A stretch of 64,000 nucleotides of DNA from Streptomyces malachitofuscus. Lineage in GTDB: Bacteria > Actinomycetota > Actinomycetes > Streptomycetales > Streptomycetaceae. A model generated the notes under the pieces. It was not told the origin of the DNA. It did not search any database and worked only from the letters and a program-made list of their open reading frames with translations. Shown piece by piece: positions 26,902 to 35,212 of the stretch. The stretch covers positions 416,386 through 480,385 of the forward strand of contig NZ_BMUF01000006.1 of NCBI RefSeq assembly GCF_014650055.1, read 5' to 3'. The translations under genes and the position numbers were made by a program. The first letter of the stretch is position 1. Every line of letters begins with the position of its first letter.

Positions 26902-27390
26902 CCCCTCGGATGTGCCGCACGTCCGTGTCGGGTTCGTGCGGGAGATGCGGTTCGCATCGTCGCGGGCGCCGGGCGCCGAACGGGTCCGCGCCCCTGGGGC
27001 CGTGAGGGGAGTTCGCGGCAGGACGTGTGCGGGCCTGGTCGACGGGGTGCCGCCGGCGTCACACCGGCCCGGGGTCGCTGACCGCGCCGCATGTCCGTGT
27101 CGGGTTCGTGCGGGAGATGCGGTTCGCATCGTCGCGGGCGCCGGGCGCCGGGCGCCGAACGGGTCCGCGCCCCTGGGGCCGTGAGGGGAGTTCGCGGCAG
27201 GACGTGTGCGGGCCTGGTCGACGGGGTGCCGCCGGCGTCACACCGGCCCGGGGTCGCTGACCGCGCCGCATGTCCGTGTCGGGTTCCTGTGGGAGAGGGA
27301 GTCCGCATCGTCGCGGGCGCCGGGCGCGACGGATCCGCGCCCCCGGGGCCGTCGACCCGGGGACCGTGAGGGGAGTTCGCCGGCGGGACG
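26847..27390 (+). repeat. Three tandem ~178-bp repeats at and after the GPP34 gene 3' end
   Basis: Three copies begin with GTGTGCGGGCCTGG at 26847, 27025 and 27204 (periods 178 and 179) and end with GAGGGGAGTTCG...GGGACG. Copy 1 includes the last 18 codons and stop of the GPP34 gene. Copies 2 and 3 are identical over about 80 bases at their start, then copy 3 diverges. The periods are not multiples of three and no convincing ORF spans them. From 27391 to the ssgD stop at 27524 I see no gene. The whole gene-free stretch is 622 bases. Confidence 0.85.
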
Positions 27391-27523
27391 CATGCCTCCC
27401 CGACGGCCGGTGGACCGGTCGCCGCGCGGGCACCGCCCGGCGCCGCGACGTACGACCCGCAGGTCGGCGGTCCGGCGTCCGGAACACTCAACGCCCTGAT
27501 CTCCGGGGACCGTTGGCCGGCCG

Positions 27524-27937
27524 TCATGCGTCGCGCATCAGCTCCGCGAGGCCGTGGTCCAGGTCGAGCCGGAGGTGCTCAAGACCGGTCGGCACCAGTT
27601 CGCTCGTGGCCTCCAGGAACCGGCGCACCTCGCCCGAGCGGACATGCACGACGGCGGTCCCCTCCGGGGCGTGGAACTCCAGCACCGTGCGGTCGTAGCC
27701 GTACGGGCGCACCCGTACGTCGCCGTATCCCTCGGGACCCTGCAGGCCCGCGGCGAGCAGCTCACGCGCGAAGGTCCAGCAGACCTCGACGCCCTCCAGG
27801 GTGGCGGGCGCGGGGAAGGTCATGCGGACGGCGAACGGGTCGTCGCCGTCGTAGTGCAAGGTGGCGGGGATGTTCGGCATCCGCGGCGCGGCGGCGACCA
27901 GACGGGCCTCTACGGGCTGCTCAATGACGGTGGACAA
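27524..27937 (-). CDS. ssgD: SsgA-like sporulation/cell-division protein SsgD
   Basis: A 137-aa SsgA-like protein (SALP), a family unique to sporulating actinobacteria. The core is PATLHYDGDDPFAVRMTFPAP, CWTFARELLAAGL, GDVRVRPYGYDRTVLEFHAPEG and the C-terminal LRLDLDHGLAELMRDA. From memory it is nearly identical in pattern to S. coelicolor SsgD, which affects lateral cell-wall integrity. The start is TTG (LSTVIEQPVEAR) with GGGAG upstream. It lies alone between the repeats and a secreted protein gene. Confidence 0.92.
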   Translation of the reverse strand: MSTVIEQPVEARLVAAAPRMPNIPATLHYDGDDPFAVRMTFPAPATLEGVEVCWTFARELLAAGLQGPEGYGDVRVRPYGYDRTVLEFHAPEGTAVVHVRSGEVRRFLEATSELVPTGLEHLRLDLDHGLAELMRDA

Positions 27938-28163
27938 CGCCTTGCTCCCTCGTGACGGCTGGACGGGCTTCCGGGCGGATCGGGTCGGCTACTGGAAGAG
28001 ACGACGGAATCAGCCAATCCGTGCACACGAAAAGCGAGTGACCTCTGTCACCGCCTTCATGCACCCGAGTGACGCGGCTCTCCTCACGCGTTCCCCGGGG
28101 CGCCCGATCCGGCCGGAGAGGCCCTCTGGACGGCACCCCGGCGGTGGACTAGCTTCGCCCGCC

Positions 28164-29276
28164 ATGAGGCGCTCGGGGAACACGCGACGGACGAGACGGA
28201 CGGGACGAAGCCGCCGGGTGACCGCCGCGGCGGTGTGCGCGGCGGCCGTGGCCGCACTGACGGCCGTACCGGCACAGGCGCACGGAGCCGACGGGCGGAC
28301 GTCACCGCACTGGTCGGTCAAGGACACGGGCACCCCGGACGTCAGGTTCCGCGGGCTGACCGCCGTGAGCCGGAGCACCGCCTGGGTGGCCGGAACCGCG
28401 GGGACCGTCCTGCGCACCTCCGACGGCGGCAGGAGCTGGCGGAACGTCTCGCCCCCCGGCGCGGGGGAGTTGCAGTTCCGGGACATCGAGGCGTTCGACG
28501 CGCGGCGGGCCGTGGTGCTCGCGATCGGCGAGGGCGAGGCGTCCCGGGTCTACCGCACCGACGACGGCGGAGCGACCTGGACGGAGTCCTTCCGCAACAC
28601 CGACGCCCGTGCCTTCTACGACTGCCTCACCTTCTTCGACCGCCGCCACGGTCTCGCGATGAGCGACCCGGTGGACGGGAAGTTCCGCATCCTGGCGACC
28701 GGCGACGGCGGCCGGTCCTGGAAGGTGCTCCCGGACACGGGCATGCCGCCGGCCCTGGAGGGTGAGGCCGGATTCGCGGCGAGCGGCCAGTGCCTGGTGT
28801 CCTCCGGGCCGAAGGACGTCTGGCTGGCCACCGGAGGAGCGGCACGCGCGCGCGTGCTGCACTCCGCCGACCGGGGCCGCACCTGGACGGTCGCCGACAG
28901 CCCGATCCCGGGCGGCGACCCGGCGCGCGGCGTCTTCGCCCTCGCCTTCCGCGACCGCGCCCACGGCCTCGCCGTCGGCGGCGACTTCCGCCCCGGCGAG
29001 GCCTCGCCCGACGCGGCCGCACGCACCGACGACGGCGGCCGCGCCTGGCGCCCGGCCCATGCCGCGCCGCCCGCCTACCGCTCCGGTGTCGCCTGGCTCC
29101 CGCACAGCCGCACCGCCGCCCTCGCGGTCGGCCCCACGGGCACCGACCTGACGACCGACGCCGGCCGTACCTGGCGGACCGTCGACACCGGCTCGTACGA
29201 CACGGTCGACTGCACGCCCGACCACGGCTGCTGGGCGGCGGGGGAGCGGGGACGGGTTGCCCGCCTGGAGCACTGA
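28164..29276 (+). CDS. Secreted beta-propeller (YCF48/BNR-like) protein
   Basis: A 370-aa exported protein: a very basic N-terminus (RRSGNTRRTRRTGRSRR), a hydrophobic segment ending AVPAQAHG, then repeats of the BNR/YCF48 type with T(S/D)DGGRSWR motifs (TVLRTSDGGRSWRN, YRTDDGGATWTES, ATGDGGRSWKV, SADRGRTWTV, TTDAGRTWRT). These form a 6- to 7-bladed propeller, often annotated 'oxidoreductase' without proof. Two cysteine pairs may stabilise it. The ATG is preceded by TGGACTAGCTTCG and no ribosome site, so the message may be leaderless. Confidence 0.85.
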   Translation: MRRSGNTRRTRRTGRSRRVTAAAVCAAAVAALTAVPAQAHGADGRTSPHWSVKDTGTPDVRFRGLTAVSRSTAWVAGTAGTVLRTSDGGRSWRNVSPPGAGELQFRDIEAFDARRAVVLAIGEGEASRVYRTDDGGATWTESFRNTDARAFYDCLTFFDRRHGLAMSDPVDGKFRILATGDGGRSWKVLPDTGMPPALEGEAGFAASGQCLVSSGPKDVWLATGGAARARVLHSADRGRTWTVADSPIPGGDPARGVFALAFRDRAHGLAVGGDFRPGEASPDAAARTDDGGRAWRPAHAAPPAYRSGVAWLPHSRTAALAVGPTGTDLTTDAGRTWRTVDTGSYDTVDCTPDHGCWAAGERGRVARLEH

Positions 29277-29347
29277 CGCATGCGGCATGCCCTGATCGCT
29301 GCCAACGTGGGTACCCGTTCGCTGTACGCGAGAGGAAGTGAGCGGAC

Positions 29348-29671
29348 ATGCCACGCGGTTCCAGCCCCAAGCGGGAGCGTCAGTACGAGCACATCAAGGA
29401 GAGCGCCGAGGACCGGGGCGAGAGCACCGGGCGCGCCAAGGAGATCGCCGCCCGGACCGTGAACAAGGAGCGCGCCCGATCCGGCGAGTCCAAGACGGCC
29501 AGCCGCACCTCCACGCAGGACATGTCGTCCGGCAAGCGGGGCGGCCAGCGGTCCGGCAAGGGCTCCCAGGGGCCCACCCGCGACCAGCTGTACGAAGAGG
29601 CCAAGAAGAAGGGCGTGGAAGGCCGTTCGAGCATGAACAAGAGTCAGCTCCAGCGGGCGCTCGGCAAGTGA
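29348..29671 (+). CDS. Small basic protein (DUF7218 / 'plasmid stabilisation'-type)
   Basis: A 107-aa hydrophilic, highly charged protein: PRGSSPKRERQYEHIKESAEDRG at the start, AAGIA-like NKERARSGES, then a C-terminal SAP/Rho-N-like helix pair (TRDQLYEEAKKKGVEGRSSMNKSQLQRALGK). Homologues are common in Streptomyces and misnamed plasmid stabilisation protein. The tail suggests nucleic-acid binding. A GAGGAAGTGAG ribosome region precedes the ATG. Function unknown. Confidence 0.8.
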   Translation: MPRGSSPKRERQYEHIKESAEDRGESTGRAKEIAARTVNKERARSGESKTASRTSTQDMSSGKRGGQRSGKGSQGPTRDQLYEEAKKKGVEGRSSMNKSQLQRALGK

Positions 29672-29747
29672 GCCGCCTCCGCGCGGTGGGAAGACCGGGA
29701 GGCGCCCTCCGCGCGGAGCACACCCGCCCCGTAGGCTCAGGGGCACC

Positions 29748-30491
29748 ATGACGACCGTACGCACACCGGCCGACTGGCCCGTGACCGAGGAAGAGGCCCG
29801 AGCGGTCCAGGACCGGCTCCGCGCACGGGTGGTGCTCGACGAAGCGGGCCCGCCGCCCGGCACCGGCCGGGTGACCGGGGTCGACGTGGCGTACGACGAC
29901 GAGCGCGACGTCGTCGCCGCCGCGGCCGTCGTCCTGGACGCCGCGAGCCTGGACGTCGTCGCCGAGTCCACGGCCGTTGGCCGTGTCTCCTTCCCGTACG
30001 TTCCCGGCCTGCTCGCCTTCCGCGAGATCCCGACCGTGCTGGCGGCCCTGGACGCCCTGCCGTGCCCGCCAGGACTCGTGGTCTGCGACGGCTACGGCCG
30101 CGCCCACCCGCGCCGCTTCGGTCTGGCCAGCCACCTCGGCGTCCTCACCGGCCTGCCGACGATCGGCGTCGCCAAGAACCCCTTCACCTTCACCCACGAA
30201 GAACCGGACACCCCGCGCGGCAGCACCTCACCGCTGCTCGCCGGCCGCGAGGAGGTCGGCCGCGCGCTGCGCACCAGGGACGCCGTCAAGCCGGTCTTCG
30301 TCTCGGTCGGCCACCGCGTAAGCCTGGACAACGCCTGCGCCCACACCCTCGCCCTGGCCCCCGCCTACCGGCTGCCGGAAACCACCCGCAGAGCCGACGC
30401 CCTGTGCCGCCGGGCCCTCGCCGAGGCCGACCCCGTTCAGGACACGTCCTCGACCTTCCACCGCCCCACCTCGCGGTACTCGGAGTCGTAG
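29748..30491 (+). CDS. nfi: Endonuclease V (deoxyinosine 3' endonuclease)
   Basis: A 247-aa endonuclease V that nicks DNA 3' to deoxyinosine and related deamination products. Family motifs are GVDVAYDDE (metal Asp), the SFPYVPGLLAFREIP substrate loop, LVVCDGYGRAHPRRFGLASHLGVL with the second Asp, and GHRVSLDNACAHTL. TAGGCT lies about 15 bases before the ATG and may be the -10. The last 55 bases overlap, on the opposite strand, the 3' end of a small conserved gene; the tail after the core (TSSTFHRPTSRYSES) is probably an extension over that overlap. Confidence 0.92.
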   Translation: MTTVRTPADWPVTEEEARAVQDRLRARVVLDEAGPPPGTGRVTGVDVAYDDERDVVAAAAVVLDAASLDVVAESTAVGRVSFPYVPGLLAFREIPTVLAALDALPCPPGLVVCDGYGRAHPRRFGLASHLGVLTGLPTIGVAKNPFTFTHEEPDTPRGSTSPLLAGREEVGRALRTRDAVKPVFVSVGHRVSLDNACAHTLALAPAYRLPETTRRADALCRRALAEADPVQDTSSTFHRPTSRYSES

Positions 30492-30628
30492 ACCGCCGCC
30501 CCGTCCCCGGGCTCCATCGCGTAGTGCCGCAGATTCCCGCCCCAGTACCGCAGGATCCGTCCCAGCTCGCCCGCCGGGTCCTTCGTCAGCGCGTCGTCGT
30601 CCATGGCCACTTCGAGGAGAAATCGCAT
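30437..30628 (-). CDS. Small conserved actinobacterial protein (63 aa)
   Basis: A 63-aa acidic protein beginning MRFLLEVAMDDDAL and including ELGRILRYWGGNLRHY and AVYDSEYREVGRW. I recall very similar short proteins across Streptomyces, usually annotated hypothetical. The start is chosen because the upstream frame loses similarity to these. It overlaps the end of nfi tail to tail by 55 bases. No function can be given. Confidence 0.7.
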   Translation of the reverse strand: MRFLLEVAMDDDALTKDPAGELGRILRYWGGNLRHYAMEPGDGAAVYDSEYREVGRWKVEDVS

Positions 30629-30829
30629 GCCTTCAAGTGTTTCATTGAACCGCGCAGTGAAGGTCTGACCCGTGTCCGGCCCCGTCACCCTCGTGTTTCG
30701 TGGGGTGCCGGGGCGCGGAAGTCTCAAACCGGTGGTGCCTCCCAGGCGGTGTTCGCCCGTCTGACTGAGTACCGCTGCTGAGTACCTGTACGGATGCCGG
30801 GGCCCGGCCGCCCCGGCAGGCTGGCGCGC

Positions 30830-30976
30830 ATGACAAGGCACCGCGCACCCAGACCTGTTGGCGCCGGCGGACGGCCCGTCGAACGGGCCGTCACCATCGG
30901 GCTCGCCCTGGCCGTGGTCGCCGGGCTGGGCTGGATCGTGGGGATGATCTACACGCTGGTCCAGTGGCCGCTCTAG
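30830..30976 (+). CDS. Small single-pass membrane protein (48 aa)
   Basis: A 48-aa protein with a basic N-terminus (TRHRAPRPVGAGGRPVERA) and one strong transmembrane segment (TIGLALAVVAGLGWIVGMIYTLV). The ATG follows GGCTGGCGCGC; no clear ribosome site is seen. Short membrane proteins of this kind are common in streptomycetes. No function is known and expression is not certain. Confidence 0.5.
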   Translation: MTRHRAPRPVGAGGRPVERAVTIGLALAVVAGLGWIVGMIYTLVQWPL

Positions 30977-30991
30977 CCGGCCTCCGGCTCC

Positions 30992-32170
30992 TCAGCGTGT
31001 CGCGGCGACGCGGAAGCGGATGCCCGCCGCGCGGAGGCGTCCGATCAGGGCGTCACCCATCGCCACCGCCGTCGTGACCTGGCCCGCGGTCGGCGGCAGG
31101 TCGTCGAGGGCCAGACACAGGGCCCCCTCGGCCAGCATCTTCGCCGTCTCGCCGTAGCCGGGGTCGCCGCCCGCCACCTCCGTGTACACCCGGCGTCCGC
31201 CGCCCTCACCGACGAAGCGGACGGTGAACCAGCTCCGGGCGCGCTTCTCGGGGCCCGGCCCGTCGCCGGGCCTGAGCCGGTCGGAGAGCCGGCGGCGCAG
31301 CGGCGGGAACTGGGCCGCCGTGACCAGTGCGCCGACCGCCGCCACCCCGCCCACCGCGACCGGGAGGCGCCGCACGGCCGCGTAGTGCCGGTAGCGGAAG
31401 TCGGGGCCGTACCGGTCGAGTGACGTCGCCGAGCGGCGCACGATCTGCCCGTCGATCGTCGGCAGGGGCAGGGCCCATGCGCCGACCTCCGGCACGTAGC
31501 GCGGCGCGCCCAGGGGCGCCGAGACCCGGCGGTCCATCAGCCGCGGCTCGTGGTGCCTGCGGTCGCGGGCCGCCGCGCGGAGCCGGCGGTGCCGGGCGAA
31601 CTGGTTCAGCGCCGAGGCGAAGGTCCCGCCCGAGAAGGCCGCGTCCGCGGTGACGAAACCGTCCACGGTCAACGGCACCCCCTCCGGCAGCTGCCGCACG
31701 GTGAAGTACGCCCCCAGGTCGTGCGGCACCGAGTCGAAACCGCAGGCGTGCACCAGCCGTGCCCCGGTCTCCCGCGCGCGTGCGTCATGACGCACGTACA
31801 CGAGGTCCACGAACTCCGGTTCACCCGTGAGGTCGACGTAGTCCGTCCCCGTGTCCGCGCAGGCGGCGACGAGTTCCTCGCCGTACTCCACATAGGGGCC
31901 CACGGTCGTGGCGACCACGCGCGCCTGCTCGGCGAGGGCGCGCAGGGAGCCGGGATCGGACACGTCCGCCCGCAGCAGTCCGGCCTCCGAGCCACCGGGC
32001 AGCCGCTCCCGCAGCCGCTCGAGCTTCTCCCTGCTGCGGCCGGCGATCGCCCAGCGCAGCCCGGCCGGGGCATGGGCGGCGAGGTACTCCGCGGTCAGTG
32101 TCCCGACGAAGCCGGTCGCTCCGAAGAGCACGATGTCGTAGGGACGATCCGTCCTGTTCAGCCTGCTCAT
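30992..32170 (-). CDS. Saccharopine-dehydrogenase-like (trans-acting enoyl reductase type) protein
   Basis: A 392-aa Rossmann-fold protein of the saccharopine dehydrogenase / trans-acting enoyl reductase family. The nucleotide-binding motif is FGATGFVGTLTAEYL near residues 16-30; later GEPEFVDLVY and HACGFDSVPHDLGAYF are diagnostic. In mycobacteria a relative (Rv2953) reduces phthiocerol/phenolphthiocerol chains; the Streptomyces substrate is not known. A hydrophobic stretch around residues 270-290 may touch the membrane. It stands alone, divergent from the MmcQ gene. Confidence 0.82.
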   Translation of the reverse strand: MSRLNRTDRPYDIVLFGATGFVGTLTAEYLAAHAPAGLRWAIAGRSREKLERLRERLPGGSEAGLLRADVSDPGSLRALAEQARVVATTVGPYVEYGEELVAACADTGTDYVDLTGEPEFVDLVYVRHDARARETGARLVHACGFDSVPHDLGAYFTVRQLPEGVPLTVDGFVTADAAFSGGTFASALNQFARHRRLRAAARDRRHHEPRLMDRRVSAPLGAPRYVPEVGAWALPLPTIDGQIVRRSATSLDRYGPDFRYRHYAAVRRLPVAVGGVAAVGALVTAAQFPPLRRRLSDRLRPGDGPGPEKRARSWFTVRFVGEGGGRRVYTEVAGGDPGYGETAKMLAEGALCLALDDLPPTAGQVTTAVAMGDALIGRLRAAGIRFRVAATR

Positions 32171-32261
32171 GACACCCCTTGGTCGTGCAGCCGCGCCGCT
32201 GTCGGTGGCCGAGGCTAGCGTGAGGGGAGCGGAGCTGTGACGACGAGCCCGGAGGAAAGCG

Positions 32262-32642
32262 ATGGCCGTGCCCCCGAACGCCCTGAAGAAGTGGGAAAAA
32301 GTGCGCGACTACGCCCTGGGGCTGCCGGGAGCCGCCGAGGAACACCCCTGGGGCGAGACCGTCGCCAAGGTCAACAAGAAGGTGTTCGTCTTCCTCGGAG
32401 TCGACGACGGCAGCTACCCCCTGGGGGTGACGGTGAAGCTCAAGGACGAGACGGCCCACGCCCATGCGCTCGCCTGCCCCGGCGCCGAGCCCGCCGGGTA
32501 CGGGCTGGGGAAGGCGGGCTGGGTGAGCATCCCCCTGGAGCCCAAGGGCGCCCCGGGGGCCGAGCTGCTGTGCGACTGGGTGGAGGAGAGCTACCGCACC
32601 ATCGCCCCCAAGCGGCTGGCGGCGGAGCTCGACGCCCGCTGA
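32262..32642 (+). CDS. MmcQ/YjbR-family protein
   Basis: A 126-aa MmcQ/YjbR protein with the CyaY-like fold: LPGAAEEHPWGETVAKVNKKVFVFLG, then GWVSIPL and C-terminal VEESYRTIAPKRLAAEL. Annotated as DNA-binding in databases, but the biochemical role is unknown. A GGAGGAAAGC ribosome site fixes the ATG. Confidence 0.87.
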   Translation: MAVPPNALKKWEKVRDYALGLPGAAEEHPWGETVAKVNKKVFVFLGVDDGSYPLGVTVKLKDETAHAHALACPGAEPAGYGLGKAGWVSIPLEPKGAPGAELLCDWVEESYRTIAPKRLAAELDAR

Positions 32643-32686
32643 GGGGGCGCGTGACCGGGCGCGACCGGACTCCGCCGCGTAAAGTG

Positions 32687-32701
32687 GCTAAGCGCTTGCT
32701 C
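32687..32701. promoter_or_regulatory. Candidate fatty-acid regulator dyad before the fad genes
   Basis: GGCTAAGCGCTTGCTC is centred on the palindrome AAGCGCTT (32690-32697). Similar TetR-type acyl-CoA-responsive operators centred on AGCGCT are known in actinobacteria. It lies about 80 bases upstream of the CoA-transferase gene, with TTCTTAACA and GTGTTACA further down in the same gap. The assignment is a guess. Confidence 0.4.
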
Positions 32702-32780
32702 GCCCGGTCTTGTGCCGGGTGGAACGTGTTCTTAACATCGCTGGTGTTACATCATGTGTGTCACAGCCGTTGGGGGCTCG

Positions 32781-33947
32781 ATGACGGAGGCGAAGGCGCC
32801 GGGACAGGGTCCGCTCACCGGCGTACGCGTGGTCGAACTGGCCGGCATCGGGCCGGGCCCGTTCGCCGCCATGCTCCTGGCCGACCTGGGCGCCGACGTC
32901 GTGCGCGTGGACCGCCCGGGCGGCCCCGGGCTGGGGATCGACCCGGCCCGGGACATCACCAACCGCAACAAGCGATCCGTGATCGTCGACCTGAAGGACC
33001 CCGCCGGCCCCGCCCGCGTCCTGGACCTCGCCGCACGCGCCGACGTCCTCATCGAGGGCTACCGCCCCGGCGTGGCCGAACGCCTCGGCGTCGGCCCCGG
33101 CGACTGCCACGCCCGCAACCCGCGCCTGATCTACGGCCGGATGACCGGCTGGGGCCAGCACGGCCCGCTCGCCGACCGCGCGGGACACGACATCGCCTAC
33201 ATCGCCCTCACCGGCACCCTCGGCATGATCGGCGGCCCGGACGGCCCCCCGGCCGTCCCCGCCAACCTGCTCGGCGACTACGCGGGCGGCTCCCTCTACC
33301 TCGTCGTCGGCGTCCTCGCCGCCCTGCACCACGCGCGGGCGACCGGCACCGGGCAGGTCGTCGACGCCGCGATCGTCGACGGGACCGCCCACCTCTCCAC
33401 GATGATCCACGGCATGCTCGCCGCGGGGGTCTGGCAGGACCGGCGCGGCGCCAACCTCCTCGACGGGGGATGCCCCTACTACGGCACCTACGAGACCGCC
33501 GACGGCGGGCACATGGCGGTCGGTGCGCTGGAGCCGCGGTTCTACACCGAGTTCCTGCGCCTGCTCGGCATCGAGGACCAGGCCGCGGCCCACACGGACG
33601 TCTCCCGCTGGCCCGCGCTGCGCGAACGGGTCGCCGCCCGCTTCAGGGAAGGCACCCGCGACGCGTGGACGGCCGTCTTCGAGGGCACCGACGCGTGCGT
33701 GGCGCCCGTGCTCTCCCTCCGCGAAGCCCCGCACCACCCGCATCTCGCCGCCCGCGGCACCTTCACCGACCACGACGGCATCACCCAGCCCGCACCCGCC
33801 CCGCGGTTCTCCGCGACCCCCGCCGCCGTCCGCACCGGACCCGCCCGGCCGGGCGCCGACACCGACGACGTGGCCCGCGACTGGGACCTGCCCGGGCCGG
33901 CGGCAACGGCTCCCGCACCCACGTCCCAGCCCTCCCACCCTCAGTGA
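32781..33947 (+). CDS. CaiB/BaiF-family CoA transferase (racemase-like)
   Basis: Family III CoA transferase of 388 aa, resembling alpha-methylacyl-CoA racemase. It begins GVRVVELAGIGPGPFAAMLLADLGADVVRVD and continues NRNKRSVIVDLK, with the catalytic Asp of these enzymes likely in the AGHDIAYIALTG segment (aligned with the racemase His-Asp pair). The ATG at 32781 has GGGGG eight bases upstream. It is first in a run with fadA and fadB, so it probably epimerises or activates methyl-branched acids so that they can enter beta-oxidation. Confidence 0.86.
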   Translation: MTEAKAPGQGPLTGVRVVELAGIGPGPFAAMLLADLGADVVRVDRPGGPGLGIDPARDITNRNKRSVIVDLKDPAGPARVLDLAARADVLIEGYRPGVAERLGVGPGDCHARNPRLIYGRMTGWGQHGPLADRAGHDIAYIALTGTLGMIGGPDGPPAVPANLLGDYAGGSLYLVVGVLAALHHARATGTGQVVDAAIVDGTAHLSTMIHGMLAAGVWQDRRGANLLDGGCPYYGTYETADGGHMAVGALEPRFYTEFLRLLGIEDQAAAHTDVSRWPALRERVAARFREGTRDAWTAVFEGTDACVAPVLSLREAPHHPHLAARGTFTDHDGITQPAPAPRFSATPAAVRTGPARPGADTDDVARDWDLPGPAATAPAPTSQPSHPQ

Positions 33948-33958
33948 AAGGCCTCCTC

Positions 33959-35173
33959 GTGAGCACCGAAGCGTACGTGTACGACGCGATCCGCACCCCG
34001 CGCGGGCGCGGCAAGGCGAACGGCGCCTTGCACGGGACCAAGCCCATCGACCTGGTCGTGGGCCTCATCCAGGAGATCCGGGACCGCTTCCCGGACCTGG
34101 ACCCCGCGGCCGTGGACGACATCGTGCTCGGCGTCGTCGGCCCGGTCGGCGACCAGGGTTCCGACATCGCCCGCATCGCCGCGATCGCGGCCGGACTGCC
34201 GGACACGGTCGCGGGCGTCCAGGAGAACCGCTTCTGCGCCTCGGGTCTGGAGGCCGTCAACCTGGCCGCCGCCAAGGTGCGCTCCGGCTGGGAGGACCTC
34301 GTCCTCGCGGGCGGTGTGGAGTCCATGTCCCGCGTCCCCATGGCCTCCGACGGCGGCGCCTGGTTCAACGACCCGATGACCAACCTCGCCGTCAACTTCG
34401 TTCCCCAGGGCATCGGCGCCGACCTCATCGCCACCATCGAGGGCTTCTCCCGGCGCGACGTCGACGAGTACGCGGCCCTCTCGCAGGAGCGTGCGGCCAC
34501 CGCCTGGAAGGAGAACCGCTTCGAGCGGTCCGTCGTCCCGGTGAAGGACCGCAGCGGCCTGGTCGTCCTCGACCACGACGAGCACCTGCGCCCCGGCACC
34601 ACCGCCGACTCGCTCGGCAAGCTGAAGCCGTCCTTCGCGGACATCGGCGAACTCGGCGGCTTCGACGCCGTCGCCCTGCAGAAGTACCACTGGGTGGAGC
34701 AGATCGACCACGTCCACCACGCGGGCAACTCCTCCGGCATCGTGGACGGCGCCGCCCTCGTCGCCATCGGCTCCAAGGAGGCCGGCGAGCGCAACGGACT
34801 CACCCCGCGCGCCCGGATCGTCTCCGCCGCCGTCTCCGGCTCCGAGCCCACCATCATGCTCACCGGCCCCGCCCCGGCCACCCGCAAGGCACTCGCCAAG
34901 GCCGGACTGACCATCGACGACATCGACCTGGTCGAGATCAACGAGGCGTTCGCGGCGGTCGTCCTGCGCTTCGTGAAGGACATGGGCCTGTCGCTGGACA
35001 AGGTCAACGTCAACGGCGGCGCCATCGCCCTGGGCCACCCCCTCGGCGCCACCGGCGCGATGATCCTCGGCACCCTCGTCGACGAACTCGAGCGCCAGGA
35101 CAAGCGCTACGGGCTCGCCACCCTGTGCGTGGGCGGCGGCATGGGCATCGCCACCGTCGTCGAACGCCTCTGA
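33959..35173 (+). CDS. fadA: Acetyl-CoA C-acyltransferase (thiolase)
   Basis: Degradative thiolase of 404 aa that cleaves 3-ketoacyl-CoA. The acyl-accepting cysteine is in ENRFCASGLEAVN; the other active residues are in VEINEAFAAVVLR, GGAIALGHPLGATGA and the C-terminal CVGGGMGIA. The start is GTG (VSTEAYVYDAIRTPRGRGK) with AAAGG upstream, eleven bases after the CoA-transferase stop. It pairs with FadB, encoded 39 bases downstream. Confidence 0.94.
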   Translation: MSTEAYVYDAIRTPRGRGKANGALHGTKPIDLVVGLIQEIRDRFPDLDPAAVDDIVLGVVGPVGDQGSDIARIAAIAAGLPDTVAGVQENRFCASGLEAVNLAAAKVRSGWEDLVLAGGVESMSRVPMASDGGAWFNDPMTNLAVNFVPQGIGADLIATIEGFSRRDVDEYAALSQERAATAWKENRFERSVVPVKDRSGLVVLDHDEHLRPGTTADSLGKLKPSFADIGELGGFDAVALQKYHWVEQIDHVHHAGNSSGIVDGAALVAIGSKEAGERNGLTPRARIVSAAVSGSEPTIMLTGPAPATRKALAKAGLTIDDIDLVEINEAFAAVVLRFVKDMGLSLDKVNVNGGAIALGHPLGATGAMILGTLVDELERQDKRYGLATLCVGGGMGIATVVERL

Positions 35174-35212
35174 CTCCCAGCGCCCCCGCCACCTACTCAC
35201 GGAGACCTCCTC

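Noticed and set aside
26847..27390. CRISPR array
   Set aside because: Repeats are 178 bp with no short palindromic repeats and no spacers.
26902..27523. ORFs inside the 178-bp repeats
   Set aside because: Repeat periods are not multiples of three and reading frames break between copies.
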